From Aurantiochytrium sp. KH105 (lineage: Eukaryota; Sar; Bigyra; Thraustochytrida; Thraustochytriidae), in NCBI GenBank assembly GCA_003116975.1, contig BGKB01000023.1, positions 357,255 through 421,254 of the forward strand: a DNA stretch of 64,000 nt, given 5' to 3'. Shown piece after piece: positions 27,511-38,500 of this stretch (the stretch's first letter is position 1; every line of letters begins with the position of its first letter). The notes under the pieces are model-generated. The model searched no databases. It was not told the origin of the DNA and worked only from the letters and a program-made list of their open reading frames with translations. The position numbers were made by a program, and so were the translations under genes.

Positions 27511-30500
27511 TCACTCGTATTCGCCTTGAATTCCTTTGGCAATCTCTCGTGCAACGAGAGCGCGGGCACGAGCAGACGGCCGTGACCTCCGAGCAGCGGG
27601 CTTACCGCGAGATATGCGATCGTCCGTTGAGGGGTACGAGTCCATTGACGAATCGCTCTCCACGTGCCAGGCGTGCGTTTTGCGTACTTTTCTGCTAATG
27701 ATGCAATCGGCCGAATCATCGGCCGAATCGTCATGACCATCAAGCATTCGTCCGGCCAAACGGGCCGCGACTCGCGTGCGCTGCGCGCGAATTTCGTCAT
27801 CCGTGTCCGAGACTTCATCCATGTCCGAAGTAGTCCCATCAATAAAGCTTGCACGCACCTTGGCGTCGTGAACAAGCGTCGCGTCCGCAATCGACGACCA
27901 CGATGTGCGCTCCCCCGCTGCCATGTAAGTCGTCACTCTTTTTGTCATTTGCGTGATCCGGATTTCGCCCCTGTCTGAATCAGCTTCAACGTCCGAAAAT
28001 TCAACGCCGCTATCGTTCGCCTCCGAGGTCGTCTCTCGCGGTGAGGTGGCGAACGCGCTTCGGCCGCGCGTCTCCTTGCGAGGGGCCGTATCCTCTTTTT
28101 CGTGCCCACTCTTTGTGGTTGACACCGAATTGGTTTCCTCTTGCGCATCGCGTTCATCCTCAGAGGCACTGTCTTCACCGTAATTTTTCACGGAGCTATG
28201 GCGGAAGCGATCTTGCGGACCATTTACAATACTGTGCTCCGCGACACTCTTGACCCCTTCATCTTCATCAGACGACAGGTCCTCGTCAGAGAGGTATTCG
28301 CCATGCGTCGAATGATTTTTCTCGGCAGCGCGTGGCACGTGCATCATGTCTTCCTCATCTTCGTCCTCTAAATTTTCTTGGTCATCTGAAAAGTTCAAGT
28401 CTTCGTGCTCGGAGCCTGGATCGCTTGATTCGGCAATTGAGGGCTCCCGCCTGAGACGTCTAGCTGTCCTGCGGGCTTTGGCCGCAATCAGCGACATCCC
28501 CGGATCCATCGCAATTGCGTCATCATCGTCATCGTCATCGTCGACGTCGCTGGCTTCGCTTTCACTTTCCATGCCTTCATTAGCTTGGGATGTTTGACCA
28601 CGCTCGCGGTCAAGAGACTCCGCTTGAATGCTCTGTTTTGGCTGCTGCATGTCATCATTTTGCTGCGAAAATGAAGGGTTCACGAAGCTTGCAGAATCAT
28701 CGGCAACGCTGTGATCACTGGAGGAGATGGACACCTCGCTCTTGGCGTCTTCGTCACGGGCGGTATCTGCGCGTGGTCTACGACTATCGCCCACGACCAC
28801 AGTTCCAACAGGTCGCGCTTCCTCCTCGTCTGGGGATTCCGCACTCACTTCTGAGGCAGCATCCTCTTGTTCAACCGAGCTGGGAAGTGCGTCAGTCGGC
28901 TCATCCGCAGCACCACGGTTCAAAATCGCCATATCTTCTTGCCCTATAGCGTCAGCAGTGCCATCCTTTTCATCCTCACTCTCCGCATCCTCATTTTCAA
29001 CATTTTCGTTGTTCAGAGCAAGATGGTCCTCGTCATCTGAACTGCTCGCGCTATCCTCCTCTTCAGATGCAGAGAGTGGATAGCGGAGAGTAGAAGGTAA
29101 AATGCGTTTCCGGGGCTGGACCTCTTCTTCTTCTTCGTCATCGTCTGACTCTTGGAGCTGATGCGCAGCCGACTGTTGTGCAGCGTAGTCTTCATGCTCT
29201 TGATCACCCGTGCTCTGAGCCACGCTACGATCACCTCCATCTTGGGAACGTGAAAGAGACCGGTCGCGAGCCAAATCAGGGCTATACTTGATTGACGCGT
29301 CCTCAGTCTCTTGCTCGCCGGCACCTTGATCGCCAGCCACAGACGATTCGATGCTGCTCATTCGCAATGCGGAATCATCGTCGCTCGTGTTTTCCAGAGA
29401 ATGCGTATTAATACTTTCGGTGTTGCTATTGACACGTTCCTGACGAGCCAGGTCTTCCTTTTCCTGTCGTCGCAGGCGTCGTGCCTCATCACGAAGCTCC
29501 TCAAGTCTCAGATAGTCATCCTCTTCAATTTCTGATGCGGTGCGAACGCGCTGCGGGTTGTCCGATCCAAGTAGCGGACCAACATATTCCTTATCCTTGG
29601 GCTCGTCTTCATCTTCATCGTCCGATGACGACTCCTCAGCCTTGATGCGGTCATCGAGAACTCGCGCCATTTTTTGAACTTGGGACAATTTTTTGGGCGG
29701 CGCTTCAGGCTCTGGCGTTTCGTCACCAGACGAGTACGCAGGGCGGTCGCGACCGCGACCTCGCGTTTCATCGGCATCACCCGACCATGTCAAAAGAGGG
29801 CCTTCGTCGATTCGTGAGACGGCATCATCTTCCGCATCGCTCGATTCGCTTCCTGCGTCGCTTGCGCCATCGCCGGTGGACTTGGCATCATCGCTCAAAC
29901 TTGCCTCCTCGTCAGAGTTATTGGGGCTCTTGTATCCAAAGAGGTCCTCAGTTGAGGTTTTCCGAAGACGCATGAAAGAAAGACCCGCAAGGCTCTCGTC
30001 GTCATCGTCGCCATTATCCATTTCACCATTGAGGTCACTGTCGGAAGCGTCTCTCCTACCCAACCGCGATCCTCGGCGATGGGACTGGCGAGCCACATCA
30101 TCTTGACGCGCAATTGAAGCCGCGACTGCCAAGGGTTCCTCGTCTACCTCTTCGTCAAGATCTTCGTCATCAGCATCTTCTTCGAGATCATTGTCGTGCG
30201 TAAAAGCCGAAGGAAGAAGAGATGGGCGTCGCGACGACGGTACAGAGGTCGCAGTTGAGGCACGCGCCGCGCGTGTTTGCTCGCCTTGGTCATCTTCAGA
30301 CAGGTTCCCAGGCTCGGACGACGCAAGAAGCGAAGAGGGAAGAGGTTTGGGAGAAGATCGACGTGGTCCCAGATTCTTGCTGAGCTCATTATCGCCGACG
30401 GACTCGTCTTCCTGCGAATCCTCTTCGCCGTCTGTACTACTGTTGTCCATGTCGTCGCCAGAATCGAGTACAACCGGGTTCAAGGAAATGTCGTCAACTT

Positions 30501-33500
30501 CGGAATCGTCTTCTTCGGGAACGTCAACGTCAGGCAACGATGAGTTGTCGTTGAGTTCGGGGGAACCCTTGGCCTTGCGTTCCTGGTCGTCCAGATAGGC
30601 CTTGGCGTCGAGCGCTCGCTGCGCCCCAGCAGAGGCCACAGCGGCATGCAAGGGAGATGGATCGCGTGATGATGACAGCAGACTCGATCCGGACGAAATA
30701 GCGCTTGACGCCGAACGAGGCGTATGCGATGCAGAGCGCAGGCCATCGCGGGCCTTGGTAATAAGATCCAATGTGGTGGGCGGTTTTGCGGTGGATCGAC
30801 CGAGCGCCGTTCGAGACAGAGGATCCTGCGCGGATCGCGGCGACGGGCCCAATGGAGACGGGGTCTCTTCTTTGGCCCTCGTGCCGCCTTCGGTAGGGCT
30901 CGCCATTGGCTTTTGAGCAGCGTGCTCGGGTCCAGCAACGGTGGTGTCCACGTTGCTTCTGCCACCAATAGATTTGATACCCTCTTGCGCGCGATCCACA
31001 TCTTGACCCGTGGAAGGACTGCGAGAGCGCGCAGCAAAGGCAGCTGCCCAAGCAGCGGCGCGAAACCTGCGAAGATGCGAAATTTCGTGGGGCTGCGAAG
31101 ACCCGCCCGTAAGCACGCGATGGAGCTTGCGCTCGCGCGCCTCGTCCGAATCTTCGCTTACATCCTTGGATTCGACGTCCTCCTCGCCGACGGTCTGAGC
31201 CCTATGCGAGACATGCTCCGGGTTTCGAATTGCAGCGCCTTTCTGTTGGTAATCAACGCTGCGACCAGAGGAGCGAGACGGCAAATCTTTGGGCGAGGAG
31301 GAATTTTGGCGTTTGTAGCTCGATCGACGTTGAGGAGATGATTTTGCTCCACCGGCTGTGTCGGTATCGAGACCGCTGGAAAGACCATCGCCGTCACTCT
31401 CGTCCACATCCGAGCCAGTGGCCCATCGGGCATCATCATTGTCGCTTCCATACGAGACGAGACGAGACGATTTGTGCATGGGAGGGGCATCAACTCCATG
31501 AAGTGCAGCCAAGAGTCGATTGTCCCAATCTCCCGTAAAGCTCACTTCGTCATCATCGTCGTCGTCATCGTCAGCACTGCCATACATGAGGCCAGCGCTG
31601 CTTACGTAGCCGCGCTCCTGACCACTTTCGGGTTCAGTGCTGGTCATGGACAAGATGCGTGAGCGACGTCGCCCGCTCGTACCCACGCTGGATGCATCCG
31701 TCTGCGAAAGATAGCCGACGAGCTTTCGACGCCGAGGGGGTCCGCGAGTGCTCTTTGATGAGGCGCTCATTGCGTCGTTGGTGTGTGACTCATTTCCGTG
31801 CTCACCATCATCTTCCTCTCCCTCGTCTTCGCTGTCAATGGCGGCAAGCAAGTTGGCAAGAGATCCAGGTGGACCGCGTGGAGATCGCCTGTTCGCTTTC
31901 GAGTATGTTGATGAAGAAGCACCACTAGAAGTTCTTCGCGTGCGCGTTTGGCGCGACATATTCGCGTCTTCAGCTTCATCCTCTGAGGAAGAAAGGCTCT
32001 CCGTCGAGCGCCGACGGCGGTGTTTGCGACGCGAAAAAGAACCTCCCTTTGAAATAGAACGCGGGGAAGTTCGCGTTGCGAGTTGTTCGTGAGCGCCATC
32101 GTCGTCAATGTCGGAATCGGATTCGAGATTCCCTCGAGCTTTAAACTTCTCGGCTTGTGATGCCACAGAACTTTGCTCCGAGGAATCCTCTGAATCGGAA
32201 CCAAATGCCATGGGAACAAGGCCTGCGTGATCAGCGTCTTCTTCATCATCATTGGCCGCATCAGTCTTGGATTTGTTATTGGTATGGCCAGATTCGTGGC
32301 GAGAGGCAGCATGTTCCTCGTCAGCACTGGCATCCTTGTCGCTGTCGTTCTCACTGTCGCTGTCGCTTTCGCTTTCACTTTCGCTTTCGCTCTCGCTGCC
32401 TTCACCCGCAGCTGTTTTGGCACGAGGTTTTTCTTTCAGATGGCGTCGACCATTTTCGTCTTCGACAACATCATCATCTTCGCGTTTGTCTTCCTCTTCT
32501 TCTTTGTCAGCATCGCTATCGCTTTGGCTGTGACCACTGTCACTAGAGGCGTCATTGTCACTTTCGTCGTCTGCTTTCGGGAAACTCGTTGATTCTGGCT
32601 GCTTGTCCACCTGAGATTCTCTGTCGCTTTCGTCGCCACTTTCGTCTCCGTCGAGCTCCTTGGACATTGTAGCAACACCATCTTGTCGATCCTCTTTGTC
32701 GCTTTCGTTTTCGCTTTCGCTATCACTCCCGTCCTTTAGATCACGCCGTGATTGCTGTTTCTTCGTCTTCTTCTTCTTCTTCTGTGAAACCTCCTCGTCT
32801 GCTTCGTCTGCTTCGTCGTCGTCGTCGTCGTCGTCGCTTTTACTAGCATCGCTCTCATCGTCATCATTTTGCGCGCGACCAATGGCAGCAGTCCCCCTTT
32901 TCTTGTCAGTAACGTCTTGAGCATCACTATCACTGCCGCTATCACTGTCACTTTCGTCGTCTTCGTCGTCGTCCTTTTCGATCGCTTTGGAGCCCTTTGC
33001 AGTCTTGGTCGGGTCCTTGACCTCATCGTCGGCTTCCTGGTCCTCTTCATCACTGCTGCCGTCGTCTAGAGAAGCCTTGTACTTGGCCTTGAGACGGGCA
33101 GCACGTTCCGCTTGTTTTTCAGAAGCGCTTTTTCCATCTTCGTCCTCCTCCTCATCATCGCTGTCCGATTCTTCTGAAGAAGACCCGGATGAGCCGGAAG
33201 AAGATTGAGAAACGGAGCGTTTACGCGGCGCTGAGACTTTTTGGCTAGAAGTTCCCTCTTCGTCTTCTGCTTCGGACAGAGAATCTGCGTTGGAGTCTTC
33301 TTCGTCGTCGGACTCGTTCGACATTGTTTTTGAGCCCTTCTTGCTGCCTGAAAGGTTCACAAAGCTTGGACCCTGGCGTGCTGCCTTGGCCATGTATGCC
33401 GCGGCTTCTTCATCGTGGTCGTCAACGTCAGCAGCGTCTTTGCGAGTCTTGCGCGTGTCGTCATCGTCAGCTTCGTCCTCATTTTCATCCTCGTCTTCGT

Positions 33501-35001
33501 CTTCGTGGTTGGACGCATCGCTGTCGCCCTCCGAGCTACTATCTTCTTCTTCTTCGCCGCTCATGGACTCGAGACTTTCGTCGCTCGAGGCGCGGCGTCT
33601 GTTGTCGTCCTTGTCGTCGTCAGTACCTTTTCCTCGTGCGGTCGAGGCACGTGGGGCGTCAGCGTCCAGCTCGGTTTCAGAGTCGGTCTCGGGCTCTGAC
33701 TCGTCACTGGCCGAAGGGTGGGCACTGCGCCGGACAAGCTCGTCGCGAAAGCCGCCAGGCATGTCGTCGTCGTCCTCTGTTTCCTCGTCCGAGGTATCGG
33801 TGCGCGAGCCGTCGGATTTGCGGCGCTCACGAGACGATGTCTTGAAGTGACGCATGCTAACCTGGTCGCTGATGCGCACGCCCTGGAGCTTTTTCGACCG
33901 TGGAGAGAGGTCGATGTCGTCATCATCGACGGGAATTCCACGCATGAGACGGATGATGCGCATGAGTTTGACACGTTCGCCCATTTTGAACCCCATTTCC
34001 TCGAGATGCTCGTTTTGCAAATACAAGAGCTCGGCAAGCGTAATATCTTCGGCTTCAAACTTGGGGATGTGCGCTTCCATTTTGATGGCTTTAAGAAGGT
34101 CGCTGATGCTGTGAACGTCTGCGCGAGCGAGAGAGTCGACGTTGAGGGCGCTATCTCGCAAGCCTTTGAGCGTGTCGTGCACGGCGATTTTGGTCGAATC
34201 CATGAGTTCCACAGAATTGTTTTTGTCGATTCGTGACGTGGTTGGGACAACATCTCCCTTGGAGTGTCCTTGTGCGACCTTTGCGACGGATTCTCCGTTG
34301 ATAATGACGACACTTGGTCCTTCGGGCCGCGTCCAGACGCGATCGCCGGTAGTTTTGTTCACAAAGTAGCGATCATTGGTGCTGGCGTCCTTGTTGGAGA
34401 TCCAAATGTCGAGTTTGGCCTTGGTCGTAGCGTCGTCAGGGATGTCGTCTTTCTCTTCGTCGTCTTCGTCTTCGTCTTCGTCTTCGTCTTCGTCTTCGTC
34501 TTCGTCGTCGTCTACTTTTTGGTTTTTGACACCGACACCAGTTTTGGCGCCTTTGGCGTCTCGCTCTTGAGATTCGTTGCGACGAAGAGTGGAGCGAGCC
34601 ATACTCTGACGTCTTGCGTCTCTTGCTGCAGCGGATGTTGCGGACGACGAGGCCGTGGACGTGGGTGATGCGCGACTTGTGCGCGCAGTTGTCGCAGCGA
34701 GCGAGGGCGTCCGTGTTTGGGTATCATTGTTGTCTTCCTCTTCGCTTGCACCCTCGTCGTTTGCGTCCTTCTTTTTCCGCTTGAAGCGTTTGCTGATGGA
34801 CTTGCCCATACGTTTGGGTCCGCGCTTGAGGTTTTTCAGGTTGCGGGACATGTTTCTGCGAAGCACGGCGAGGGCGGAGTCCTTCTTTTCATTGTGCGTG
34901 GACACCGCCGTGGACGCTCTTGCGCCCGCACCTGCAGACGCGCTTCCGGAGGACGCCGAGGAGCTTCCGGCGCCGCGTGACCCTCCGCGCAGACGCACCA
35001 T
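27511..35001 (-). CDS. Giant acidic WW + SAM domain protein
   Basis: 2,496 residues in one exon from ATG 34999-35001 (complement); upstream the frame is open only from a GTG. The N-terminus is basic ('LKNLKRGPKRMGKSISKRFK'), then comes an Asp/Glu run (encoded by GTCTTC repeats, nt 34459-34509). A WW-like domain follows at about residues 197-228 ('RYFVNKTTGDRVWTRP', with the second Trp and Pro) and a SAM domain at about 295-357 ('ISDLLKAIKMEAHIPKFEAE', ending 'KLMRIIRLMRG'). The remaining about 2,100 residues are Ser/Asp/Glu-rich and disordered, full of acidic SD/SE clusters typical of CK2 sites. The C-terminus is basic. No named family. The WW and SAM suggest a protein-interaction scaffold. 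Acidic Ser-rich tails occur in nucleolar and biomineral-type proteins, but neither role can be claimed. Confidence 0.8.
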   Translation of the reverse strand: MVRLRGGSRGAGSSSASSGSASAGAGARASTAVSTHNEKKDSALAVLRRNMSRNLKNLKRGPKRMGKSISKRFKRKKKDANDEGASEEEDNNDTQTRTPSLAATTARTSRASPTSTASSSATSAAARDARRQSMARSTLRRNESQERDAKGAKTGVGVKNQKVDDDEDEDEDEDEDEDEDDEEKDDIPDDATTKAKLDIWISNKDASTNDRYFVNKTTGDRVWTRPEGPSVVIINGESVAKVAQGHSKGDVVPTTSRIDKNNSVELMDSTKIAVHDTLKGLRDSALNVDSLARADVHSISDLLKAIKMEAHIPKFEAEDITLAELLYLQNEHLEEMGFKMGERVKLMRIIRLMRGIPVDDDDIDLSPRSKKLQGVRISDQVSMRHFKTSSRERRKSDGSRTDTSDEETEDDDDMPGGFRDELVRRSAHPSASDESEPETDSETELDADAPRASTARGKGTDDDKDDNRRRASSDESLESMSGEEEEDSSSEGDSDASNHEDEDEDENEDEADDDDTRKTRKDAADVDDHDEEAAAYMAKAARQGPSFVNLSGSKKGSKTMSNESDDEEDSNADSLSEAEDEEGTSSQKVSAPRKRSVSQSSSGSSGSSSEESDSDDEEEDEDGKSASEKQAERAARLKAKYKASLDDGSSDEEDQEADDEVKDPTKTAKGSKAIEKDDDEDDESDSDSGSDSDAQDVTDKKRGTAAIGRAQNDDDESDASKSDDDDDDDEADEADEEVSQKKKKKTKKQQSRRDLKDGSDSESENESDKEDRQDGVATMSKELDGDESGDESDRESQVDKQPESTSFPKADDESDNDASSDSGHSQSDSDADKEEEEDKREDDDVVEDENGRRHLKEKPRAKTAAGEGSESESESESESDSDSENDSDKDASADEEHAASRHESGHTNNKSKTDAANDDEEDADHAGLVPMAFGSDSEDSSEQSSVASQAEKFKARGNLESDSDIDDDGAHEQLATRTSPRSISKGGSFSRRKHRRRRSTESLSSSEDEAEDANMSRQTRTRRTSSGASSSTYSKANRRSPRGPPGSLANLLAAIDSEDEGEEDDGEHGNESHTNDAMSASSKSTRGPPRRRKLVGYLSQTDASSVGTSGRRRSRILSMTSTEPESGQERGYVSSAGLMYGSADDDDDDDDEVSFTGDWDNRLLAALHGVDAPPMHKSSRLVSYGSDNDDARWATGSDVDESDGDGLSSGLDTDTAGGAKSSPQRRSSYKRQNSSSPKDLPSRSSGRSVDYQQKGAAIRNPEHVSHRAQTVGEEDVESKDVSEDSDEARERKLHRVLTGGSSQPHEISHLRRFRAAAWAAAFAARSRSPSTGQDVDRAQEGIKSIGGRSNVDTTVAGPEHAAQKPMASPTEGGTRAKEETPSPLGPSPRSAQDPLSRTALGRSTAKPPTTLDLITKARDGLRSASHTPRSASSAISSGSSLLSSSRDPSPLHAAVASAGAQRALDAKAYLDDQERKAKGSPELNDNSSLPDVDVPEEDDSEVDDISLNPVVLDSGDDMDNSSTDGEEDSQEDESVGDNELSKNLGPRRSSPKPLPSSLLASSEPGNLSEDDQGEQTRAARASTATSVPSSRRPSLLPSAFTHDNDLEEDADDEDLDEEVDEEPLAVAASIARQDDVARQSHRRGSRLGRRDASDSDLNGEMDNGDDDDESLAGLSFMRLRKTSTEDLFGYKSPNNSDEEASLSDDAKSTGDGASDAGSESSDAEDDAVSRIDEGPLLTWSGDADETRGRGRDRPAYSSGDETPEPEAPPKKLSQVQKMARVLDDRIKAEESSSDDEDEDEPKDKEYVGPLLGSDNPQRVRTASEIEEDDYLRLEELRDEARRLRRQEKEDLARQERVNSNTESINTHSLENTSDDDSALRMSSIESSVAGDQGAGEQETEDASIKYSPDLARDRSLSRSQDGGDRSVAQSTGDQEHEDYAAQQSAAHQLQESDDDEEEEEVQPRKRILPSTLRYPLSASEEEDSASSSDDEDHLALNNENVENEDAESEDEKDGTADAIGQEDMAILNRGAADEPTDALPSSVEQEDAASEVSAESPDEEEARPVGTVVVGDSRRPRADTARDEDAKSEVSISSSDHSVADDSASFVNPSFSQQNDDMQQPKQSIQAESLDRERGQTSQANEGMESESEASDVDDDDDDDDAIAMDPGMSLIAAKARRTARRLRREPSIAESSDPGSEHEDLNFSDDQENLEDEDEEDMMHVPRAAEKNHSTHGEYLSDEDLSSDEDEGVKSVAEHSIVNGPQDRFRHSSVKNYGEDSASEDERDAQEETNSVSTTKSGHEKEDTAPRKETRGRSAFATSPRETTSEANDSGVEFSDVEADSDRGEIRITQMTKRVTTYMAAGERTSWSSIADATLVHDAKVRASFIDGTTSDMDEVSDTDDEIRAQRTRVAARLAGRMLDGHDDSADDSADCIISRKVRKTHAWHVESDSSMDSYPSTDDRISRGKPAARRSRPSARARALVAREIAKGIQGEYE
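34459..34509. repeat. GTCTTC hexamer microsatellite
   Basis: About eight tandem copies of GTCTTC inside the WW-SAM coding region, encoding an alternating Glu-Asp run on the minus strand. In-frame 6-bp unit, so length change keeps the frame. Confidence 0.9.
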
Positions 35002-35494
35002 CTTCCCCGCGCGGCCCTCCCTGCCTTTCGCGCGTCCGAGCCTCTGTTCTGCGCTTGCTCGGCTGAGCGCGCTCGGCGTCCTGTTGTGCTCGGTCTTCCC
35101 GCGCTCGATCGATTTTTCAAATCCCCGCGCGATGCGATGCGGTACGACGCGCTCGCTCGCTCGTGGTGCGGGCGGGCGGTCCACTGCGCAGCTCCGCGCG
35201 CCCTTCCCGCCTGCCTTCCCGCGCGCACGCGCGTACGCACGCGTCGCCCGAGCCGCGCGCAGCCGCGCCGAGCCTGGCCGGCACGTGGGCGCAGTACTGG
35301 GTATGAGTCCGCGCCGCTTACTACTACATGCACACGCAAGGAGCGAGGGAGAAGGACCCGGCCGGCTTCTACTTTACTGTGTATACACCGCGCTCCACAC
35401 TCGACAATGCCCGGAACGCGACTTGGCGCGCGCCATAGTCCACTTTCCCACCGCCGCCCTCGCAAGCGCGTGCAGCCGACAAACACGATCCGCC

Positions 35495-35553
35495 CCGCAA
35501 GTGGCCCAAACGCACGGCGCAAGTCAACTATGCGCCGATTCCGCACTTGCGGC
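35495..35553 (-). promoter_or_regulatory. CGCAAGT box pair upstream of WW-SAM gene
   Basis: CCGCAAGTGGCCCAAACG starts at 35495 and GCGCAAGTCA at 35517, 22 bp apart, with an inverted CCGCACTTGCGG at 35541. The first copy matches the FAH array for 17 of 18 positions apart from the leading base and one C/G change. About 490 bp upstream of the WW-SAM ATG. Confidence 0.5.
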
Positions 35554-38500
35554 GCTGCCCCGGAGAAGCCAAAGGAGGAGGGAGGCTCCGCGCCGCACGC
35601 CGCGGCGGGGTCACGCGCCGCCGGCAGCTGGGACCGTCGCAGTCAGTCGAGCCCGGGCCGGAGCCCGGGTCCGCAGCCGCTGCGCCCTCCCCCGCTCCCT
35701 CCCTGCGAGACCGAGGCCGCGAGAGCGTGCGTGCATGCATGCACGCCGGGCGCGTGCCCGTCGGCGCCAGCCCGAGCTCGGGTCGCGCCGCTCGAGCGAA
35801 GAACTGGCCTGGCCGCTCGGATCCTCCCTGCTTTCCCGCATAGAGCGCGAGATTCTTGGGCGGGTCAGGTCGCCGCGGCGGAGGCGGCCACCGCAGCCCG
35901 GTTCTGCGCGGGCGCGCAGGCACACAAACAAGCGGCCGCGGCCGCTTTCGCGCAGAGCCGCGGGCGCCGGTGCTGTTCGTCGCGGGGACGGCGGAGGGAG
36001 GCCCTGCGACGGGTCTACGCGAAAGCGTACGCCGGCCGCGGGGGCGTGACGAAAGGCCGGCCTGCTGCCTGCTGCTGCTTGCTCGACGCTCATCTTGCGT
36101 TCATGGCGCCTTCAGCCAGCCAGCCAGCCAGCCAGACAGCAAGCGAGCGAGAGTTATTAAGTTTGGAGCCCAGCCCAGCGCAGCGCAGCGCGACGCAGCG
36201 CGACGGAGCGGAGTCTGTTCTGGTCTCGTCACGCTGGCCTGGTCGCGGTCCTGGCTCTCGCCAGATGCCTGCCAAGGCTGGTCTTTTTCGCAAGGCGCCG
36301 GCGCGTCCTCCTCCTGCAGCTCCTCCTCCGTTTCTCCGCTACTCCGCGTCCGCGTCCGCGGCCTTGCGCCTGCGCTTGCGAATGCGAATGCGAATGCGAA
36401 TGCGAACCAGCCCGCCGGGCAGTCAGCCAGCCAGCCGCCGGCGCGTGACGATCGAGGTCGCGCGTCCGTCGTATGGCCGCTGCTTTCGAACTTGTCGTGC
36501 AAATAAAAGAAAAGTGAAAAGAAACAGGGGGAAAAGGAATGGTGGTAGAAAAGAAAAGAAACAGAAAGAAAAAGAAAAAGAAAAAAGGAAACCAAGATGG
36601 CGCGCCGCTTTCGGCCCCCTCGTTATGGAAGCTGCGGGGACCGCCTTTTTTTTTTCAATTTCTTGAGTCTCTGCCACCGCAACCAACCGCCTCGCTCGCC
36701 AGCCAGCTGTTCTCTGACTGCGCCTGGCTGCCTGTCTGCCTGCTGGCTGCGTGTACCTGCCTCTCGCGCCTCGAGCTCGCTCGCGAGCCGCCTCGGACGG
36801 TATGCAAACTCGACCGCGCTCTGCTCCGTAGTCGCTCGCTGGTGGCTAGCCGTCTGTGCACGCGCCGGCGTTTCGCTTCCCTGCTGCACTACCAGCCCGA
36901 CTAAGCGCGACACACAACCTGAACGGCGGCAACTGCAAGCAGCTGCAGCAGCAGCAGCAGCAGCGAGTGAAGGGCACCGTGACGGCGCGGGACTGGCTGG
37001 CATTGTGGTGCCAACGAGCCCACACGGGTCTCCACAAGTCCCCCACCGCTCAAAGCCTCTTGCTTGGACGTGCCACGCTGCGTCAAGGCGGCGCTCCGGG
37101 CTCATGGCAGTGGCGCACTGCAGCTCGCGCGCATCGTCAAGGGACAGCGCCCTATCTTCGCCCGCGTGATGGCAGCATCCGCCGGGGCGGCGACCCGCAG
37201 TTCCCGCAGCGGCGCGCCATCTTGTTCGGCCCGCCTGTCGTTAAAATCAGGCTCCTGAGGACACAATGGAGCAAAGAGGCAATGAACGAATGAATAACAG
37301 TACGTGAATGAATGAAAAAAGAAAGGAAGGAAGGAATTGAAAGAAGGAAGATAAAAATAAAATGAGGCGCGGCCGCCGCCGCATGACCGCCCGCCCCATT
37401 TCTCGCTTCACCTCGCTTCGCCTCGCCTCGCCCCGCCTCTTCTTGCAGGCTTGGTTCGCTCCGCCACCGCTCGCTTTGCTCTGCTCTGCTCTGATCAACT
37501 TTCCGGCTTCGCTTTGCGTTGCTCTCTACCACGCTCTGCTCTTCTTCGCGCTTGGTTGGCGGTCACTCCACTCCCTGCGCCGCACCGGCCACTAACGACC
37601 GCCCCTGCCTTGCCGCCGCCTTCTGCGCTCGCTGCACGCGCCTCGCGGCCGCTCGCCGTGCTGTGTGCTTGCTGCGCCGCCGCCCGCGCCTGCACGCACG
37701 GGCAGCCAGCGGCATCGCACGGCATGGAAAACAACGCCTTGCCTCGCCTTGCCCCGCCTTGCCCCGCCTCGCGGCGCTCCACTGCGCGCGGACGGAGCGG
37801 CGGCGGGCTTCCCGACGGCGCGGCGGCGCCCTTCGCGGGTGTGTATTGGTTGACTGTTTTCAAGCGCAGCAGGTATCGATGCGATGATGCCTGCCGTCCC
37901 GTCGCGCGGCGCGTCCTCGCTCGCGTGGCATGTCCTCGCTCGCCGCGAGCCGCCTCGATTCCACTCGAGCCGCGCGGCGCGGCTCCCCGCGGCCCGAGGC
38001 AGGCGCCGCAGGCGGGCCGGCTGGCGGCGCCAGGAAGAAAATGGGGGCACGCAGGAAGCAATCAACCTGCTATCCTATCCAACCTAGGCTCGCAACGCGC
38101 GCGCGAGGCCGGCAAGCAAGCAAGCAAGCAAGCAAGACTCGGGAGGCTCGCTCGCTCATCTTCAAGCTTGCTTGGAACAACCTCAAGTCGCTTGCCGGGT
38201 GGCGATCGATTCGCGCACCGACACAGCGACGGGGTCGAAGGCGGTGAACCCGGACTCCAACTTATCACTACTACCTACTTCTCTCGCGCGCGAAACGGGC
38301 GACAAACGGCGAGCTCACCTGTGCGCTTGGGCTTGCTTGGTTGCTCGGTTGCTTGGTTGCTTGCTGCTCACTCGCTTGTGTCGCCTGCTGAGGAGGCCGC
38401 GGATTGCGCGAGCTCAGGCTCGGCTCGGCTCGGCTCGGCCCGGCTTGGCGCGGGTCGCTGCTCTAGCTGGGTGGCTGTGGCAGGTGCAGAGATCGGCTGC

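Noticed and set aside
35086-36666. 526-codon + strand frame upstream of the WW-SAM gene
   Set aside because: Covers promoter boxes and repeats, low complexity, no recognisable fold.
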